Shown: positions 10,060 through 19,037 of the stretch, piece by piece | How positions within the stretch are numbered: position 1 is the first letter of the stretch | How the letters are laid out: each line of letters begins with the position of its first letter | Origin: Pseudomonas sp. FP1742 | GTDB taxonomy: Bacteria; Pseudomonadota; Gammaproteobacteria; Pseudomonadales; Pseudomonadaceae | DNA length: 64,000 bases | Assembly (NCBI RefSeq): GCF_030687145.1 | Contig: NZ_CP117460.1 | Coordinates: 310,001 to 374,000 of the forward strand | Reading direction: 5' to 3' | The notes under the pieces: model-generated | Told to the model about the DNA's origin: nothing | Seen by the model: only the letters and a program-made list of their open reading frames with translations | Databases searched by the model: none | Made by a program: the position numbers and the translations under genes

Positions 10060-12408
10060 TTAAGCCGACCTGGCCATGATCAACCCTGTCTCACTCGCCG
10101 CTTCCAACCGGATCGCCACAAACTTCGACGTTGGCGTATGGCTGCCATCCCCGGTGCTTTCCAGCGGCACCAGCGGGTTCACTTCCGGATAGTAAGCGGC
10201 CGCTTGCCCGGCAGGAATATCAAACGCCAGCAGGGTAAAGCCTTTCACTCGGCGCTCACGGCTGTCATCCCAGATTGAAACAATGTCAGCCTTCTGCCCG
10301 GGTTTGAAGCCCAGGCGAATGATGTCGGCTTCATTGACGAACAACACATTGCGCTGACCTTTCACCCCACGATAACGGTCATCAAGACCATAAATGGTGG
10401 TGTTGTACTGATCGTGGGAGCGCATCGACTGCATGATCAGGTCCGGCAGCACGCCGGTGGCGCGGGTGCGTTCGTGCACCAGGTGTTTGGGCAGGATGTT
10501 CGCACGGAAGTTGGCCCGACCCGATGGGGTATTCCAGCGACGTGCGCCGGCACTGCTGCCCAGGTAGAAACCGCCGGGGTTCTGGATTTTCTCGTTGAAG
10601 TCCCGGAAGCCCGGAATGGTGTCGGAGATCAGGTCGCGGATACGGCTGTAATCGGCTACCAGCCAGTTCCAGTCCACCGGTTTGCTGCCCAGGGTCGCGG
10701 CGGCGATGCCGGCGATGATGGCAGGCTCCGAGCGCATCTGGTTCGACAGCGGCTGTAACTGGCCGTTGGAGGCGTGGACCATGCTGAAGGAGTCTTCCAC
10801 CGTCACCGCTTGGGCGCCTTCGGTCTGGATATCGATGTCGGTACGGCCCAGGCACGGCAGGATCAGTGCGTCTTTGCCGTGGGCCAAATGGCTGCGGTTG
10901 AGCTTGGTGCTGATCTGCACGGTCAGGTCGCAGTTGCTCAGGGCCTGGAAGGTCCGTGGGCTGTCCGGGGTGGCTTGGGCGAAGTTACCGCCCAGTGCGA
11001 TGAAGACTTTCGAACGACCTTCGGCCATGGCGTGAATCGCCTCGACCACGTTATGGCCGTTTTCACGGGGCATCTTGAGCTGGAAGCGCCGCTCGAGGGA
11101 ATCGAGGAATGCCGCCGGCGGACGTTCGTTGATGCCCATCGTCCGGTCGCCCTGCACGTTACTGTGGCCACGCACCGGGCACAGACCGGCACCGGGCCGG
11201 CCGATGTTGCCGCGCAGCAGCATCAGGTTGGCGATTTCCTGGATGGTCGCCACCGAATGACGATGCTGGGTGATGCCCATGGCCCAGCACATGATCACGT
11301 TCTTGCCTTTGGCGTACATGCGCGCCGCTTGCTCGATTTCCACAAGAGTCAGGCCGGACTGCTCGACGATCTGCTCCCAGGGGGTGTCGTCGATGATGCC
11401 AAGGTATTCCAGCACGTTGGCGCTGTGTTCATTGAGGAAGTCGTGATCGAACACCGCCGGGGCGCCGGTTTTCTGTGCGTCACGCTCCCATTGCAACAGG
11501 AATTTCGCCATGCCGCGCAGTACCGCCATGTCGCCGCCAAGGGCCGGACGGAAGTACGCGGTGTTGGTCGGTTTGTCGCCGTTGGTGAGCATTTCCAGCG
11601 GATGCTGCGGGTGCTGGAAACGCTCCAGGCCACGCTCTTTCAATGGGTTGATGCATACCACTTGAGCGCCGCGTTTCACTGCTTCACGCAGCGGTTCGAG
11701 CATCCGCGGATGGTTGGTGCCAGGGTTCTGGCCCCAGACGAAAATCGCATCGGCGTGTTCGAAGTCGTCGAAGGTCACCGTACCTTTGCCGACACCGACA
11801 CTTTGCGCCAACGCCACGCCGCTGGCCTCGTGGCACATGTTCGAGCAGTCGGGGAAGTTGTTGGTGCCGTAGGCGCGCACGAACAGCTGATAAAGGTACG
11901 CCGCTTCGTTGCTGGCACGGCCCGAAGTATAGAACTCGGCCTGGTGCGGGCTCGACAGGCCCTGCAAGTGTTTACCGATCAACGCGAAGGCATCTTCCCA
12001 GCTGATGGGTTTGTAGCGATCGGTCTCGGCGTCGTAGCTCAGCGGCTCGGTCAATCGGCCCTGATACTCAAGCCAATAGTCGCTCTGCTGCAGCAGCGAG
12101 CTGACGCTGTGTTTGGCGAAGAACGCGCCGTCGACACGGCGTTTGGTCGCTTCCCAGTTCACTGCTTTGGCGCCGTTCTCGCAGAACATCACCATGCCGC
12201 CTTCCTGAGAATCGCCCCAGGCGCAACCGGGACAGTCGAAGCCGCCGTTCTTGTTGGTCTTGAGCATCATGCGCAGGTTTTTCAGCGCGTTGTCGCTGGT
12301 CAACCAGGCCCGGGCCACGCTGGCCAGCGCGCCCCAGCCACCGGCCGGGCCTTTGTAAGGCTTATAACGAGGGGTTGGTTTCTGGTCGGCTTGTTGGTGT
12401 TGGCTCAC
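10060..12408 (-). CDS. FdhF/YdeP-family molybdopterin oxidoreductase (formate dehydrogenase-like alpha subunit)
   Basis: A 782-residue molybdopterin-dependent oxidoreductase. The N-terminal GFDCPGCAWGD, a body with EASGVALAQSVGVGKG, VWGQNPGTNHPRM, and NLMLLRGNIGRPGAGLCPVRGHSN, and the C-terminal molydopterin dinucleotide-binding part (RSHDQYNTTIYG) match the YdeP/FdhF group rather than selenocysteine FdhF. The long open frame to 12879 is artefactual. The start is the GTG at 12408, overlapping the fdhD stop as GTGA, giving a coupled fdhD-fdhF operon. Formate as substrate is inferred from the fdhD partner; E. coli YdeP is linked to acid resistance, so another substrate is possible. Confidence 0.9.
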   Translation of the reverse strand: MSQHQQADQKPTPRYKPYKGPAGGWGALASVARAWLTSDNALKNLRMMLKTNKNGGFDCPGCAWGDSQEGGMVMFCENGAKAVNWEATKRRVDGAFFAKHSVSSLLQQSDYWLEYQGRLTEPLSYDAETDRYKPISWEDAFALIGKHLQGLSSPHQAEFYTSGRASNEAAYLYQLFVRAYGTNNFPDCSNMCHEASGVALAQSVGVGKGTVTFDDFEHADAIFVWGQNPGTNHPRMLEPLREAVKRGAQVVCINPLKERGLERFQHPQHPLEMLTNGDKPTNTAYFRPALGGDMAVLRGMAKFLLQWERDAQKTGAPAVFDHDFLNEHSANVLEYLGIIDDTPWEQIVEQSGLTLVEIEQAARMYAKGKNVIMCWAMGITQHRHSVATIQEIANLMLLRGNIGRPGAGLCPVRGHSNVQGDRTMGINERPPAAFLDSLERRFQLKMPRENGHNVVEAIHAMAEGRSKVFIALGGNFAQATPDSPRTFQALSNCDLTVQISTKLNRSHLAHGKDALILPCLGRTDIDIQTEGAQAVTVEDSFSMVHASNGQLQPLSNQMRSEPAIIAGIAAATLGSKPVDWNWLVADYSRIRDLISDTIPGFRDFNEKIQNPGGFYLGSSAGARRWNTPSGRANFRANILPKHLVHERTRATGVLPDLIMQSMRSHDQYNTTIYGLDDRYRGVKGQRNVLFVNEADIIRLGFKPGQKADIVSIWDDSRERRVKGFTLLAFDIPAGQAAAYYPEVNPLVPLESTGDGSHTPTSKFVAIRLEAASETGLIMARSA

Positions 12409-13244
12409 GCTTGATTCTCCGTCGCGGGGCTGTAGACCCGCGGCGCACTTTTCTGCGGCAGGTGGATGAGATTGAGGTTGTGTCGACGGGCCCATTGCAC
12501 GGCCAGGCCCGTGGGCGAGGACAGGCTGACCAGCGTCTGGATGCCGGCGCGTAAAACTTTCTGGATCAATTCCAGGCTGCAACGGCTGGTGACAATCGCC
12601 AGCCCATCGGTGGTCGGGATTTTCTGACGGACCAACCCGCCGATCAGCTTGTCGAGGGCGTTGTGCCGGCCGATGTCTTCGCGGCCCAGCAGCAATTCGC
12701 CTTTGCCATTCATGAACACCGCCGCATGCACCGCGCCGCAATGCTGGCCCAAAGGCTGGAATTCGCCGATGCGCTGGCGCAGGCCGTCCAGCCATTCGGC
12801 CGGGGGCAGCGGGGCGCCGGGCAACACTTTCAGATCGGGTAATGCCTGCTCCACCGCTTCCACTCCGCAGAGCCCGCAACCGCTGGTGCCGGCCAGTTGC
12901 CGACGCTGTTGCTTGAGATTCCAGAAGGCGCGGTTGGCGATGGTCACTTGCGCGTATTGCGCCGACCCGGTGCCGCTGAGTTGCAAGTCGTAGATGTCTG
13001 AGGCGTCTTCGATGATGCCGCTGCCGAGGCTGAAGCCGACAATGAAGTCTTCAAGATCCGTTGGCGTCACCAGCATGACCGCCTGGCTGATGCCGTTGTA
13101 GGCGATCGCCAGCGCGACTTCTTCGGCCAGCGCGGTGCTGGCTGACTCGGAGTGTTCAAGGTTGCAGTAACTGTACGTCTGGCTTGCGGCGGGCGCGGGC
13201 GTTTCAAGTGCAGGCGCCGCGCGGGGAGGGCGCTTGGCGTTCAT
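12405..13244 (-). CDS. fdhD: Formate dehydrogenase accessory sulfurtransferase FdhD
   Basis: A 279-residue protein that passes sulfur from IscS to the molybdenum cofactor of its partner dehydrogenase. Family marks are EEVALAIAYNG, then DLEDFIVGFSLGSGII, the CGLCG cysteine loop near residue 123 needed for sulfur transfer, and FMNGKGELLLGREDIGRHNALDK. Length is as expected. The stop overlaps the GTG start of the FdhF/YdeP gene, so the two are translated together. A LysR regulator lies directly upstream on the same strand (96-base gap) and is the natural candidate regulator. Confidence 0.94.
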   Translation of the reverse strand: MNAKRPPRAAPALETPAPAASQTYSYCNLEHSESASTALAEEVALAIAYNGISQAVMLVTPTDLEDFIVGFSLGSGIIEDASDIYDLQLSGTGSAQYAQVTIANRAFWNLKQQRRQLAGTSGCGLCGVEAVEQALPDLKVLPGAPLPPAEWLDGLRQRIGEFQPLGQHCGAVHAAVFMNGKGELLLGREDIGRHNALDKLIGGLVRQKIPTTDGLAIVTSRCSLELIQKVLRAGIQTLVSLSSPTGLAVQWARRHNLNLIHLPQKSAPRVYSPATENQA

Positions 13245-13339
13245 TAGGCATCACCGACAGGTTTGGTCAGCTTTAAGCCTATGCGCGTCAACTTGTCGCG
13301 TCTAATCGCTATTACTGATCTGCCGATAGATGGGCTCGA

Positions 13340-14227
13340 TCAAGAGTCTGTCGGTGATTTCTGATAGATCGCGAAACAGGCTTCCGCAAGGGCTGAACGT
13401 GGAGCGCTGCGACGCATGATCAACCCCAGCCGGGCGAGGGTCTGGGCGTTTTCGATGGGTTGCAGGCGCAGATCATCGGTAAGGTTTTCGAGGCCGCTGT
13501 CCAGAGGCATCACTGCGCAACACAGGCCACCGTGTACTGCTTGTAACAATTGATGGACTGCATCGGTTTGCAGCAACGGCTGCGGGGTCAAGCCACGGCT
13601 ATGGAAATTATGGTCGATGGACTGGCGAAAATGCATGCCGCTGGTGAGCATGCCCAAGGGCAGTTCAATCAGCGACTCCCAACTCAGTGGCGCCTCGCCG
13701 AAACTGAAGAAACGCCGATCATAGAGCAGGCCCATATGTGTTCCGCTGAAAGCCAGGGAGTCGAAACGCTCGCCGTCCAGGCGTTCCAGATAGGAGACGC
13801 CGATGTCGAGACGGTTATTCGCCAGTTGTTCAAGGATCTGTTCGGAACTGAGGGCCGAGAGCTCGAAGCGCAGGTTCGGGTGTTCCACGTGCAGGCGTTG
13901 CATCAGCGGCACCGGGTCGAAACTCGACAACGGCACCACGCCCAGGCGCAACGTACCCACCAGGTTGCCGCGACAGGCTGCCGCTTCGGCCTGCAAACCG
14001 TCATAGGCCGCCAATACCGTACGTGCCCACGCCAGCACCCGCTCGCCGGGGGCGGTGAAACCTTCGAAGCGTTGGCCACGATTGACCAGCGGCAGCTCGA
14101 GTTCTTCTTCAAGGCTGCGCAGGCGCATGGACAAAGTCGGCTGGGTGATGTGACAACGCGCGGCGGCCTGGCCGAAGTGGCGGGTTTCGTCTAGAGCGAT
14201 GAGGAATTTAAGCTGCTTGATGTCCAT
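13340..14227 (-). CDS. LysR-family transcriptional regulator
   Basis: A 295-residue regulator. The N-terminal winged HTH ([20 protein letters not shown], then [21 protein letters not shown]) is followed by a type 2 periplasmic-binding-like effector domain. It lies upstream of fdhD-fdhF on the same strand and divergent from kbp. The same order (LysM protein, LysR, fdhD, fdhF) is remembered from P. aeruginosa, which supports control of the dehydrogenase pair, though no operator was identified. Ligand unknown. Confidence 0.92.
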   Translation of the reverse strand: MDIKQLKFLIALDETRHFGQAAARCHITQPTLSMRLRSLEEELELPLVNRGQRFEGFTAPGERVLAWARTVLAAYDGLQAEAAACRGNLVGTLRLGVVPLSSFDPVPLMQRLHVEHPNLRFELSALSSEQILEQLANNRLDIGVSYLERLDGERFDSLAFSGTHMGLLYDRRFFSFGEAPLSWESLIELPLGMLTSGMHFRQSIDHNFHSRGLTPQPLLQTDAVHQLLQAVHGGLCCAVMPLDSGLENLTDDLRLQPIENAQTLARLGLIMRRSAPRSALAEACFAIYQKSPTDS

Positions 14228-14364
14228 CTTCGCTCCAGGGCGCCGGCAAGGTTTGCGATTCTACCGCCTGCGCGGGATTGGGTCATTGGTCGGTTGGGGA
14301 CCGGTCTTCGAACGGCTGGTCTAGGCTTGGGCGTCTGGAACCTAAACCCCAAGGAGAGCGCACC

Positions 14365-14805
14365 ATGAGTATTTTCAGCTTTGTGAAGGAAGCAGGCGAA
14401 AAGCTTATCGATCTGCTGACACCCGGCAATGCCAATGCCAGCGAGCAGTTGAAGGAACACATCAGCAAGGTCGGCCTGGGTAACCCGAATGTTCAGGCGA
14501 CCATCGATGGCGACAGAGTCACCGTCACTGGTGAAGTGGCGAGCCAGGAAGAGAAGGAAAAGATTCTGCTGGCCGTGGGCAACATTGCCGGTGTTGGCAG
14601 CGTGGATGACCAGATCACGGTGACCGGCCCGGTAGCAAAGGCTGCCCGTTTCGTTACGGTGAAAAAAGGCGACACCCTAAGCGCGATTTCCAAGGCGGAA
14701 TACGGCGACGCGAACAAGTACAACAAAATCTTCGAGGCCAACAAGCCAATGCTTTCGCACCCGGACAAGATCTATCCGGGACAGGTGTTGCGGATTCCTG
14801 AATAA
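14365..14805 (+). CDS. kbp: BON-LysM protein, potassium-binding protein Kbp (YgaU) type
   Basis: A 146-residue cytosolic protein. An N-terminal BON domain (residues about 20-90, with [19 protein letters not shown]) is followed by a C-terminal LysM domain ([20 protein letters not shown] ... PGQVLRIPE). This is the exact architecture and size of E. coli Kbp/YgaU, which binds K+. The start is the ATG at 14365 after AAGGAGAG, not the upstream in-frame methionine at 14278. Single gene, divergent from the LysR gene. Confidence 0.9.
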   Translation: MSIFSFVKEAGEKLIDLLTPGNANASEQLKEHISKVGLGNPNVQATIDGDRVTVTGEVASQEEKEKILLAVGNIAGVGSVDDQITVTGPVAKAARFVTVKKGDTLSAISKAEYGDANKYNKIFEANKPMLSHPDKIYPGQVLRIPE

Positions 14806-14818
14806 GGCTTGAGATCGC

Positions 14819-14908
14819 TATCGCGGGCAAGCCCGCTCCCACAGCAATTGTGTCGTTCGCGAAGGATGCAAACGACACAGACCCTGTGGGAGCGGGCTTG
14901 CTCGCGAA
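14819..14908. repeat. REPIN
   Basis: Reverse unit at 14819-14842 (TCGCGGGCAAGCCCGCTCC) and forward unit at 14886-14908, between the kbp and yrfG stops. It lies between convergent genes and may also act as a transcription barrier. Confidence 0.88.
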
Positions 14909-14922
14909 GCAGGCAACTCGGT

Positions 14923-15585
14923 CTAAAGCCCTGCGATGAGCTCCCGATAATCCCCCACCGCCGCAAACTCTGCCGTGTCCTTCGGCCCTTTGCGGCTGTC
15001 CGGCTCGCTCACGGCCAGCAAATGCGCCACACCAAAATTGCGTGCGCTGCGCAGGATCGGCAAGGTGTCGTCGATGAACAGACAGCGTGCCGGGTCGAAG
15101 CCGATATCGGCCTGCAAAGCATCCCAGAACTGCGGGTCTTCCTTGGCGAAACCGTAATCGTGGGAGCTGATCAAGCGTTCGAAATACGGCGCCAGTTCAA
15201 TTCGCTCCAGCTTCAATGACAGTGAGTCGCGGTGAGCATTGGTGATCAGCACCACACGCTTGCCGGCCTGTTTGATCGCCGCCAGAAAAGTGTCTGCATC
15301 GGGGCGCAGGGCGATCAGGTGCGCGGTTTCCAGTTTCAGCTCGCGCACCGACAGCTTCAGTTCGGTGCTCCAGAAGTCCAGGCAATACCACTGCAACTGA
15401 CCAGCATGGCGTTCGAACAGTGGCTGCAATTCCATTTCCGCCATGGCGCGGCTCACTCCGTGCAGCTCGGCATAACGCTGTGGCAGGTGCTCCATCCAGA
15501 AATGGTTGTCGTAATGCAGGTCCAGCAGTGTGCCGTCCATATCCAGCAGAACGGTATCGATGTCGCGCCAGGGCAGCGGGGACAT
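14923..15585 (-). CDS. yrfG: GMP/IMP nucleotidase YrfG, HAD family
   Basis: A 220-residue HAD-superfamily 5'-nucleotidase dephosphorylating purine monophosphates. Motif I is DMDGTLLDLHYDNHFW near residue 15, motif II is LITNAH near 114, and the metal-binding motif appears as FIDDTLPIL near 170. The NHFW extension after motif I is typical of YrfG. Divergent from nudE, an arrangement shared with other gammaproteobacteria. Confidence 0.93.
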   Translation of the reverse strand: MSPLPWRDIDTVLLDMDGTLLDLHYDNHFWMEHLPQRYAELHGVSRAMAEMELQPLFERHAGQLQWYCLDFWSTELKLSVRELKLETAHLIALRPDADTFLAAIKQAGKRVVLITNAHRDSLSLKLERIELAPYFERLISSHDYGFAKEDPQFWDALQADIGFDPARCLFIDDTLPILRSARNFGVAHLLAVSEPDSRKGPKDTAEFAAVGDYRELIAGL

Positions 15586-15675
15586 AAAGAACTTCTCCAG
15601 CGGTAAAAAAGATATCCGAGGTAAACAATCAGGATAGGCCGGGTATAGTAACCCGCTTACGCCAAGGAGCTGCCC

Positions 15676-16242
15676 ATGCGCCAGAAACCCACCGTACTCG
15701 CCCGCGAGATCGTCGCCACCAGCCGATTATTCTGTGTCGAAGAGCTGAAGCTGCGCTTTTCCAATGGCGTGGAACGTACTTACGAGCGATTGGTCGGCAA
15801 AGGCGCCGGTTATGGCGCGGTGATGATCGTGGCGATGCTCGACGCAGACCACGCGGTGCTGGTGGAGGAGTACTGCGGTGGGACCGATGCCTACGAGTTG
15901 TCCCTGCCCAAAGGCTTGATCGAGCCGGGCGAAGACGTGCTGGCGGCGGCCGAGCGGGAGCTCAAGGAAGAGGCGGGGTATGGCGCGCGGCAGCTGGAGC
16001 ATCTGACCGAGTTGTCGTTGTCCCCCGGCTACATGAGCCAGAAGATTCAGGTGGTTCTGGCCACCGATTTGTATGAAGAACGTCTGGAGGGGGACGAGCC
16101 CGAGCCGATGGGCGTGGACAAGATCAACCTGCGTGAATTGTCTTCGTTGGCGCAGAACCCGCGATTCACCGAGGGCCGTGCCTTGGCGGCGCTGTATCTG
16201 GCCCGGGACTTGTTGAGCCAGCGCGGTATTTTCCAATTATGA
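15676..16242 (+). CDS. nudE: ADP compounds hydrolase NudE
   Basis: A 188-residue Nudix hydrolase acting on ADP-ribose, NADH and related diphosphates. The Nudix box is complete: GLIEPGEDVLAAAERELKEE followed by AGYG, residues about 74-97. The short spacer after the box, with LSLSPGYMSQKIQVVLA, fits NudE. Its stop overlaps the ATG of cysQ (ATGA), so the two genes form a coupled pair; the nudE-cysQ pairing is conserved in pseudomonads. Confidence 0.95.
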   Translation: MRQKPTVLAREIVATSRLFCVEELKLRFSNGVERTYERLVGKGAGYGAVMIVAMLDADHAVLVEEYCGGTDAYELSLPKGLIEPGEDVLAAAERELKEEAGYGARQLEHLTELSLSPGYMSQKIQVVLATDLYEERLEGDEPEPMGVDKINLRELSSLAQNPRFTEGRALAALYLARDLLSQRGIFQL

Positions 16243-17081
16243 GTGAGACGTTCATGACTTTTCCCCATCCGTTGATGGCGCCGGTGGTCGAACTGGCTTT
16301 GAAGGCTGGCGAGGCGATCCTGCCGTTCTGGCGCGTCAACGTTGCCGTGACAGCAAAGTCCGATGATTCGCCGGTCACGGCTGCCGACATGGCCGCTCAC
16401 CATGTGATTCTGGCCGGGCTGACGGCGCTGGACCCGAGTATTCCAGTGCTGTCCGAAGAGGACGCCAACATCCCCCGGAGCGTGCGTGCCGGCTGGCAGC
16501 GCTGGTGGCTGGTCGACCCGCTGGACGGGACCAAGGAGTTCATCTCCGGCAGCGAAGAGTTCACCGTCAACATTGCGCTGATCGAGCAGGGACGTGTGGT
16601 GTTCGGCGTGGTGTCGATGCCGACCAACGGGCGTTTTTATGTCGGCGGTGCCGGGTTGGGTGCCTGGCGCGGCGATAAAGGTGCCGAGCCGTTGCCGATT
16701 CAGGTTCGTGAGGTTCCGGCTGCGGGTGAAGCTTTCACGGTGGTCGCCAGTCGTCGGCATTCGAGCCCTGAGCAGGAGCGATTGCTCGCGGGGCTGAGCG
16801 ACAGCCTGGGTGAGCTGCAACTGGCGAATATCGGCAGCTCGCTGAAGTTTTGCCTGCTGGCTGAAGGGGCGGCGGATTGTTATCCGCGATTGGCGCCGAC
16901 TTCGCAGTGGGACACGGCCGCGGCTCAAGGTGTACTGGAAGGCGCGGGTGGTGAGGTACTGGATTTGAGCGGCGCGCCGTTCTGCTATCCGGCGCGGGAA
17001 TCGTTGCTGAATGAGTTCTTCCTGGCGCTGCCGGCTAAAGCGGCATGGCGGGAGAAGCTATTGGCGCTCGCTCGTTCCTGA
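16239..17081 (+). CDS. cysQ: 3'(2'),5'-bisphosphate nucleotidase CysQ
   Basis: A 280-residue inositol-monophosphatase-fold enzyme that removes 3'-phosphoadenosine 5'-phosphate formed during sulfate assimilation. Motifs seen are LSEEDAN (metal-binding Glu), the signature DPLDGTKEFISG near residue 90 and WDTAAAQGVLEGAGG near 228. The start overlaps the nudE stop; a second methionine five residues later (16254) could be the real start and matches the usual N-terminus slightly better. Confidence 0.95.
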   Translation: MSETFMTFPHPLMAPVVELALKAGEAILPFWRVNVAVTAKSDDSPVTAADMAAHHVILAGLTALDPSIPVLSEEDANIPRSVRAGWQRWWLVDPLDGTKEFISGSEEFTVNIALIEQGRVVFGVVSMPTNGRFYVGGAGLGAWRGDKGAEPLPIQVREVPAAGEAFTVVASRRHSSPEQERLLAGLSDSLGELQLANIGSSLKFCLLAEGAADCYPRLAPTSQWDTAAAQGVLEGAGGEVLDLSGAPFCYPARESLLNEFFLALPAKAAWREKLLALARS

Positions 17082-17100
17082 GCACGCCGAACTTCTGTGA

Positions 17101-17131
17101 GATCGTTCCCACGTTCTGCGTGGGAACGATC
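17101..17131. repeat. Perfect palindrome GATCGTTCCCACG-TTCTG-CGTGGGAACGATC
   Basis: Thirteen-base arms with a five-base loop, between the convergent cysQ and thioesterase genes. Same class as the palindrome at 1747-1771. Confidence 0.88.
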
Positions 17132-17146
17132 AATTGGCCCTGGTTC

Positions 17147-17602
17147 CTAGCGGTGCAGTACGTACTGCCCCACGAACCTCACCGCATCCTCATCACTCCC
17201 GGCATTCACGATCCGCGAATGCAGCGTCAACCGCGCTCGCCCATAGCGTCGATACATCGCCAGGAACTTCCTCCACACTGCTGCATTCGGCGCCTGGCAA
17301 ATCGCTGTCGCGTCCATGGTGACCGGCAGCGGGTAGTTGATCTGCCCTTCCTGAATCACGATGTGCCCGTCTTCGATACCTTCTTCACGCAAACGCAAAT
17401 GCAGCCAGCCCCAGCCGGCCAGTACCGCGCCGCAATACAGGCTGCCACCGAACATGGTGCTCTTGTGATTGACGTTGGGCTCCAGCGGCAAGTGCAGGCG
17501 CAGTTGCTGGTCGTGCCAGTCGAGCACTTTGAGGCCCATGTCCCGGGTGAGGGGGATGTCGCGATAGAGGATTGATTCCAGGTGACGACTGTCGCGGTTC
17601 AT
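17147..17602 (-). CDS. Thioesterase, YiiD C-terminal-like hot-dog fold
   Basis: A 151-residue hot-dog protein. NVNHKSTMFGGSLYCGAVLAGW near residues 43-64 is the conserved N-x(3)-T-x-F-G-G-S segment of the YiiD_C/thioesterase group. Such domains are found alone or fused to acetyltransferases. It lies upstream of no clear partner and downstream of dctBD on the same strand with 40 bases between. Acyl substrate unknown. Confidence 0.82.
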   Translation of the reverse strand: MNRDSRHLESILYRDIPLTRDMGLKVLDWHDQQLRLHLPLEPNVNHKSTMFGGSLYCGAVLAGWGWLHLRLREEGIEDGHIVIQEGQINYPLPVTMDATAICQAPNAAVWRKFLAMYRRYGRARLTLHSRIVNAGSDEDAVRFVGQYVLHR

Positions 17603-17642
17603 TCGTGGGCCCTTTGTTTGAAGAGGGTGATTTTACGGTAGC

Positions 17643-19037
17643 TCAATCGAGGTCGTCGGTATGGCTGCTGGCGCCACCGTCGGCGAAGTTCAGGCCATGT
17701 TTGCGCAGTTTGTCATGCAAGGTTTTACGCGGAATGCCGAGCGCTTCGGCGAGGCTGCGCACGGAACTGTGGGAGCGTGCCAGTTCGGCGGCAATCAGGC
17801 TCTTCTCGAAGTTCTCGACTTGCTCGCTCAAACCGCCGCTGACCACTTCAACTGGGGTGCTGACACCGCCATCCGGCGCGCTGTTGTCCAGGGCCAGTTC
17901 CAGGCCCAGGGCAAAGCGTTCGGCGGCATTCTGCAGTTCCCGCACGTTGCCTGGCCAAGTGTGGCGCAGCAGTAGCGCCCGTTGCCCCGGTTGCAATTCG
18001 TGGGGCGGCAAGCCGTGGCGGGCACTGGCTTCATCGGCGAAATGCTGGAACAGCACCAGCGCATCTTCGCCCCGCTCACGCAACGGCGGAATGCGCAACG
18101 GCGCGACGTTCAGCCGGTAATACAGGTCGGCACGGAAGCGCCCCTGGTCGGCGGATTGCCGCAGGTCTTCCTTGGTCGCGGCGATGATGCGGATGTCCAG
18201 CGGGATCAGTTGGTTGCCGCCCAGGCGCTCGACGACCCGCTCTTGCAGCAAGCGCAGCAATTTCACCTGCACGTCCAGGCTCATGCTTTCGATTTCATCA
18301 AGGAACAACGTGCCGCCATTGGCGAATTCGAACTTGCCGATTCGGCGCTTCTGCGCGCCGGTAAATGCACCGGGTTCGTGACCGAACAGCTCGCTTTCCA
18401 CTACCGACTCCGCCAGGGCTCCGGCGTTGATTGCCACGAACGGGCCGTTACGCCGACTCGACAAATCGTGCAGCGCCCGGGCCACGACTTCTTTGCCCGC
18501 ACCGGTCTCACCGAGGATCAGCACGTCGGCCTTGGTCGCCGCCAGTGCCCCGATCTGCTCGCGCAGGCGCAGCATCGGCGCCGATTGCCCGACCAGTCGG
18601 GCGCTCAGTTCGTTGCGATCGCTCAGGGCTAGGCGCAGGCTGCGGTTGTCCAGCACCAGGCGGCGCAGGGCCAGGGCACGGCGCACGCTGTCGAGCAGGG
18701 CGTCGCTGGCGAAAGGTTTTTCCAGAAAGTCATAAGCCCCGGCGCGCATGGCCTGTACGGCCAGCGGCACATCGCCGTGGCCGGTGATCAGCAGTACGGG
18801 CAGCTCCGGGTCCAGGGCGTGGAGTTCGGTCAGCAGTTCGATACCGTCCATGCCGGGCATTCGGATGTCGCTGACCACCACGCCCGGCCAATCGCGTTCC
18901 AGTTGCCCGGCCAGGCCATTGGCTTCAGCGAGTGGCAGGATCTTCAGGCCGGCCAGGTCCAGGGTCTGGCTCAGGGCCTGGCGCAGGTGGGGATCGTCGT
19001 CGATCAACACGACCTGGATGCGGTTGTCGATGGTCAT
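17643..19037 (-). CDS. dctD: Sigma-54-dependent response regulator DctD
   Basis: A 464-residue NtrC-type regulator. The receiver domain has phospho-acceptor Asp57 in VSDIRMPGMDG. The AAA+ domain has Walker A GETGAGKE, the sigma-54 contact loop GAFTGA and Walker B GGTLFLDEIE. A C-terminal Fis-type HTH ends the protein (SLAEALGIPRKTLHDKLRKH). The start overlaps the end of the sensor gene by four bases. In Rhizobium and Pseudomonas DctB/DctD activate C4-dicarboxylate uptake genes from sigma-54 promoters; the transporter genes are not in this window. Confidence 0.93.
   Translation of the reverse strand: MTIDNRIQVVLIDDDPHLRQALSQTLDLAGLKILPLAEANGLAGQLERDWPGVVVSDIRMPGMDGIELLTELHALDPELPVLLITGHGDVPLAVQAMRAGAYDFLEKPFASDALLDSVRRALALRRLVLDNRSLRLALSDRNELSARLVGQSAPMLRLREQIGALAATKADVLILGETGAGKEVVARALHDLSSRRNGPFVAINAGALAESVVESELFGHEPGAFTGAQKRRIGKFEFANGGTLFLDEIESMSLDVQVKLLRLLQERVVERLGGNQLIPLDIRIIAATKEDLRQSADQGRFRADLYYRLNVAPLRIPPLRERGEDALVLFQHFADEASARHGLPPHELQPGQRALLLRHTWPGNVRELQNAAERFALGLELALDNSAPDGGVSTPVEVVSGGLSEQVENFEKSLIAAELARSHSSVRSLAEALGIPRKTLHDKLRKHGLNFADGGASSHTDDLD

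Noticed and set aside
10774..12414. 546-codon open frame antisense to the FdhF/YdeP gene
   Set aside because: It is a shadow caused by high GC codon bias: no motif, no ribosome site, and the opposite strand has a clear oxidoreductase.
7114..14908. REPIN units as a CRISPR array
   Set aside because: Units are in inverted pairs, widely spaced and singly placed, with no cas genes.
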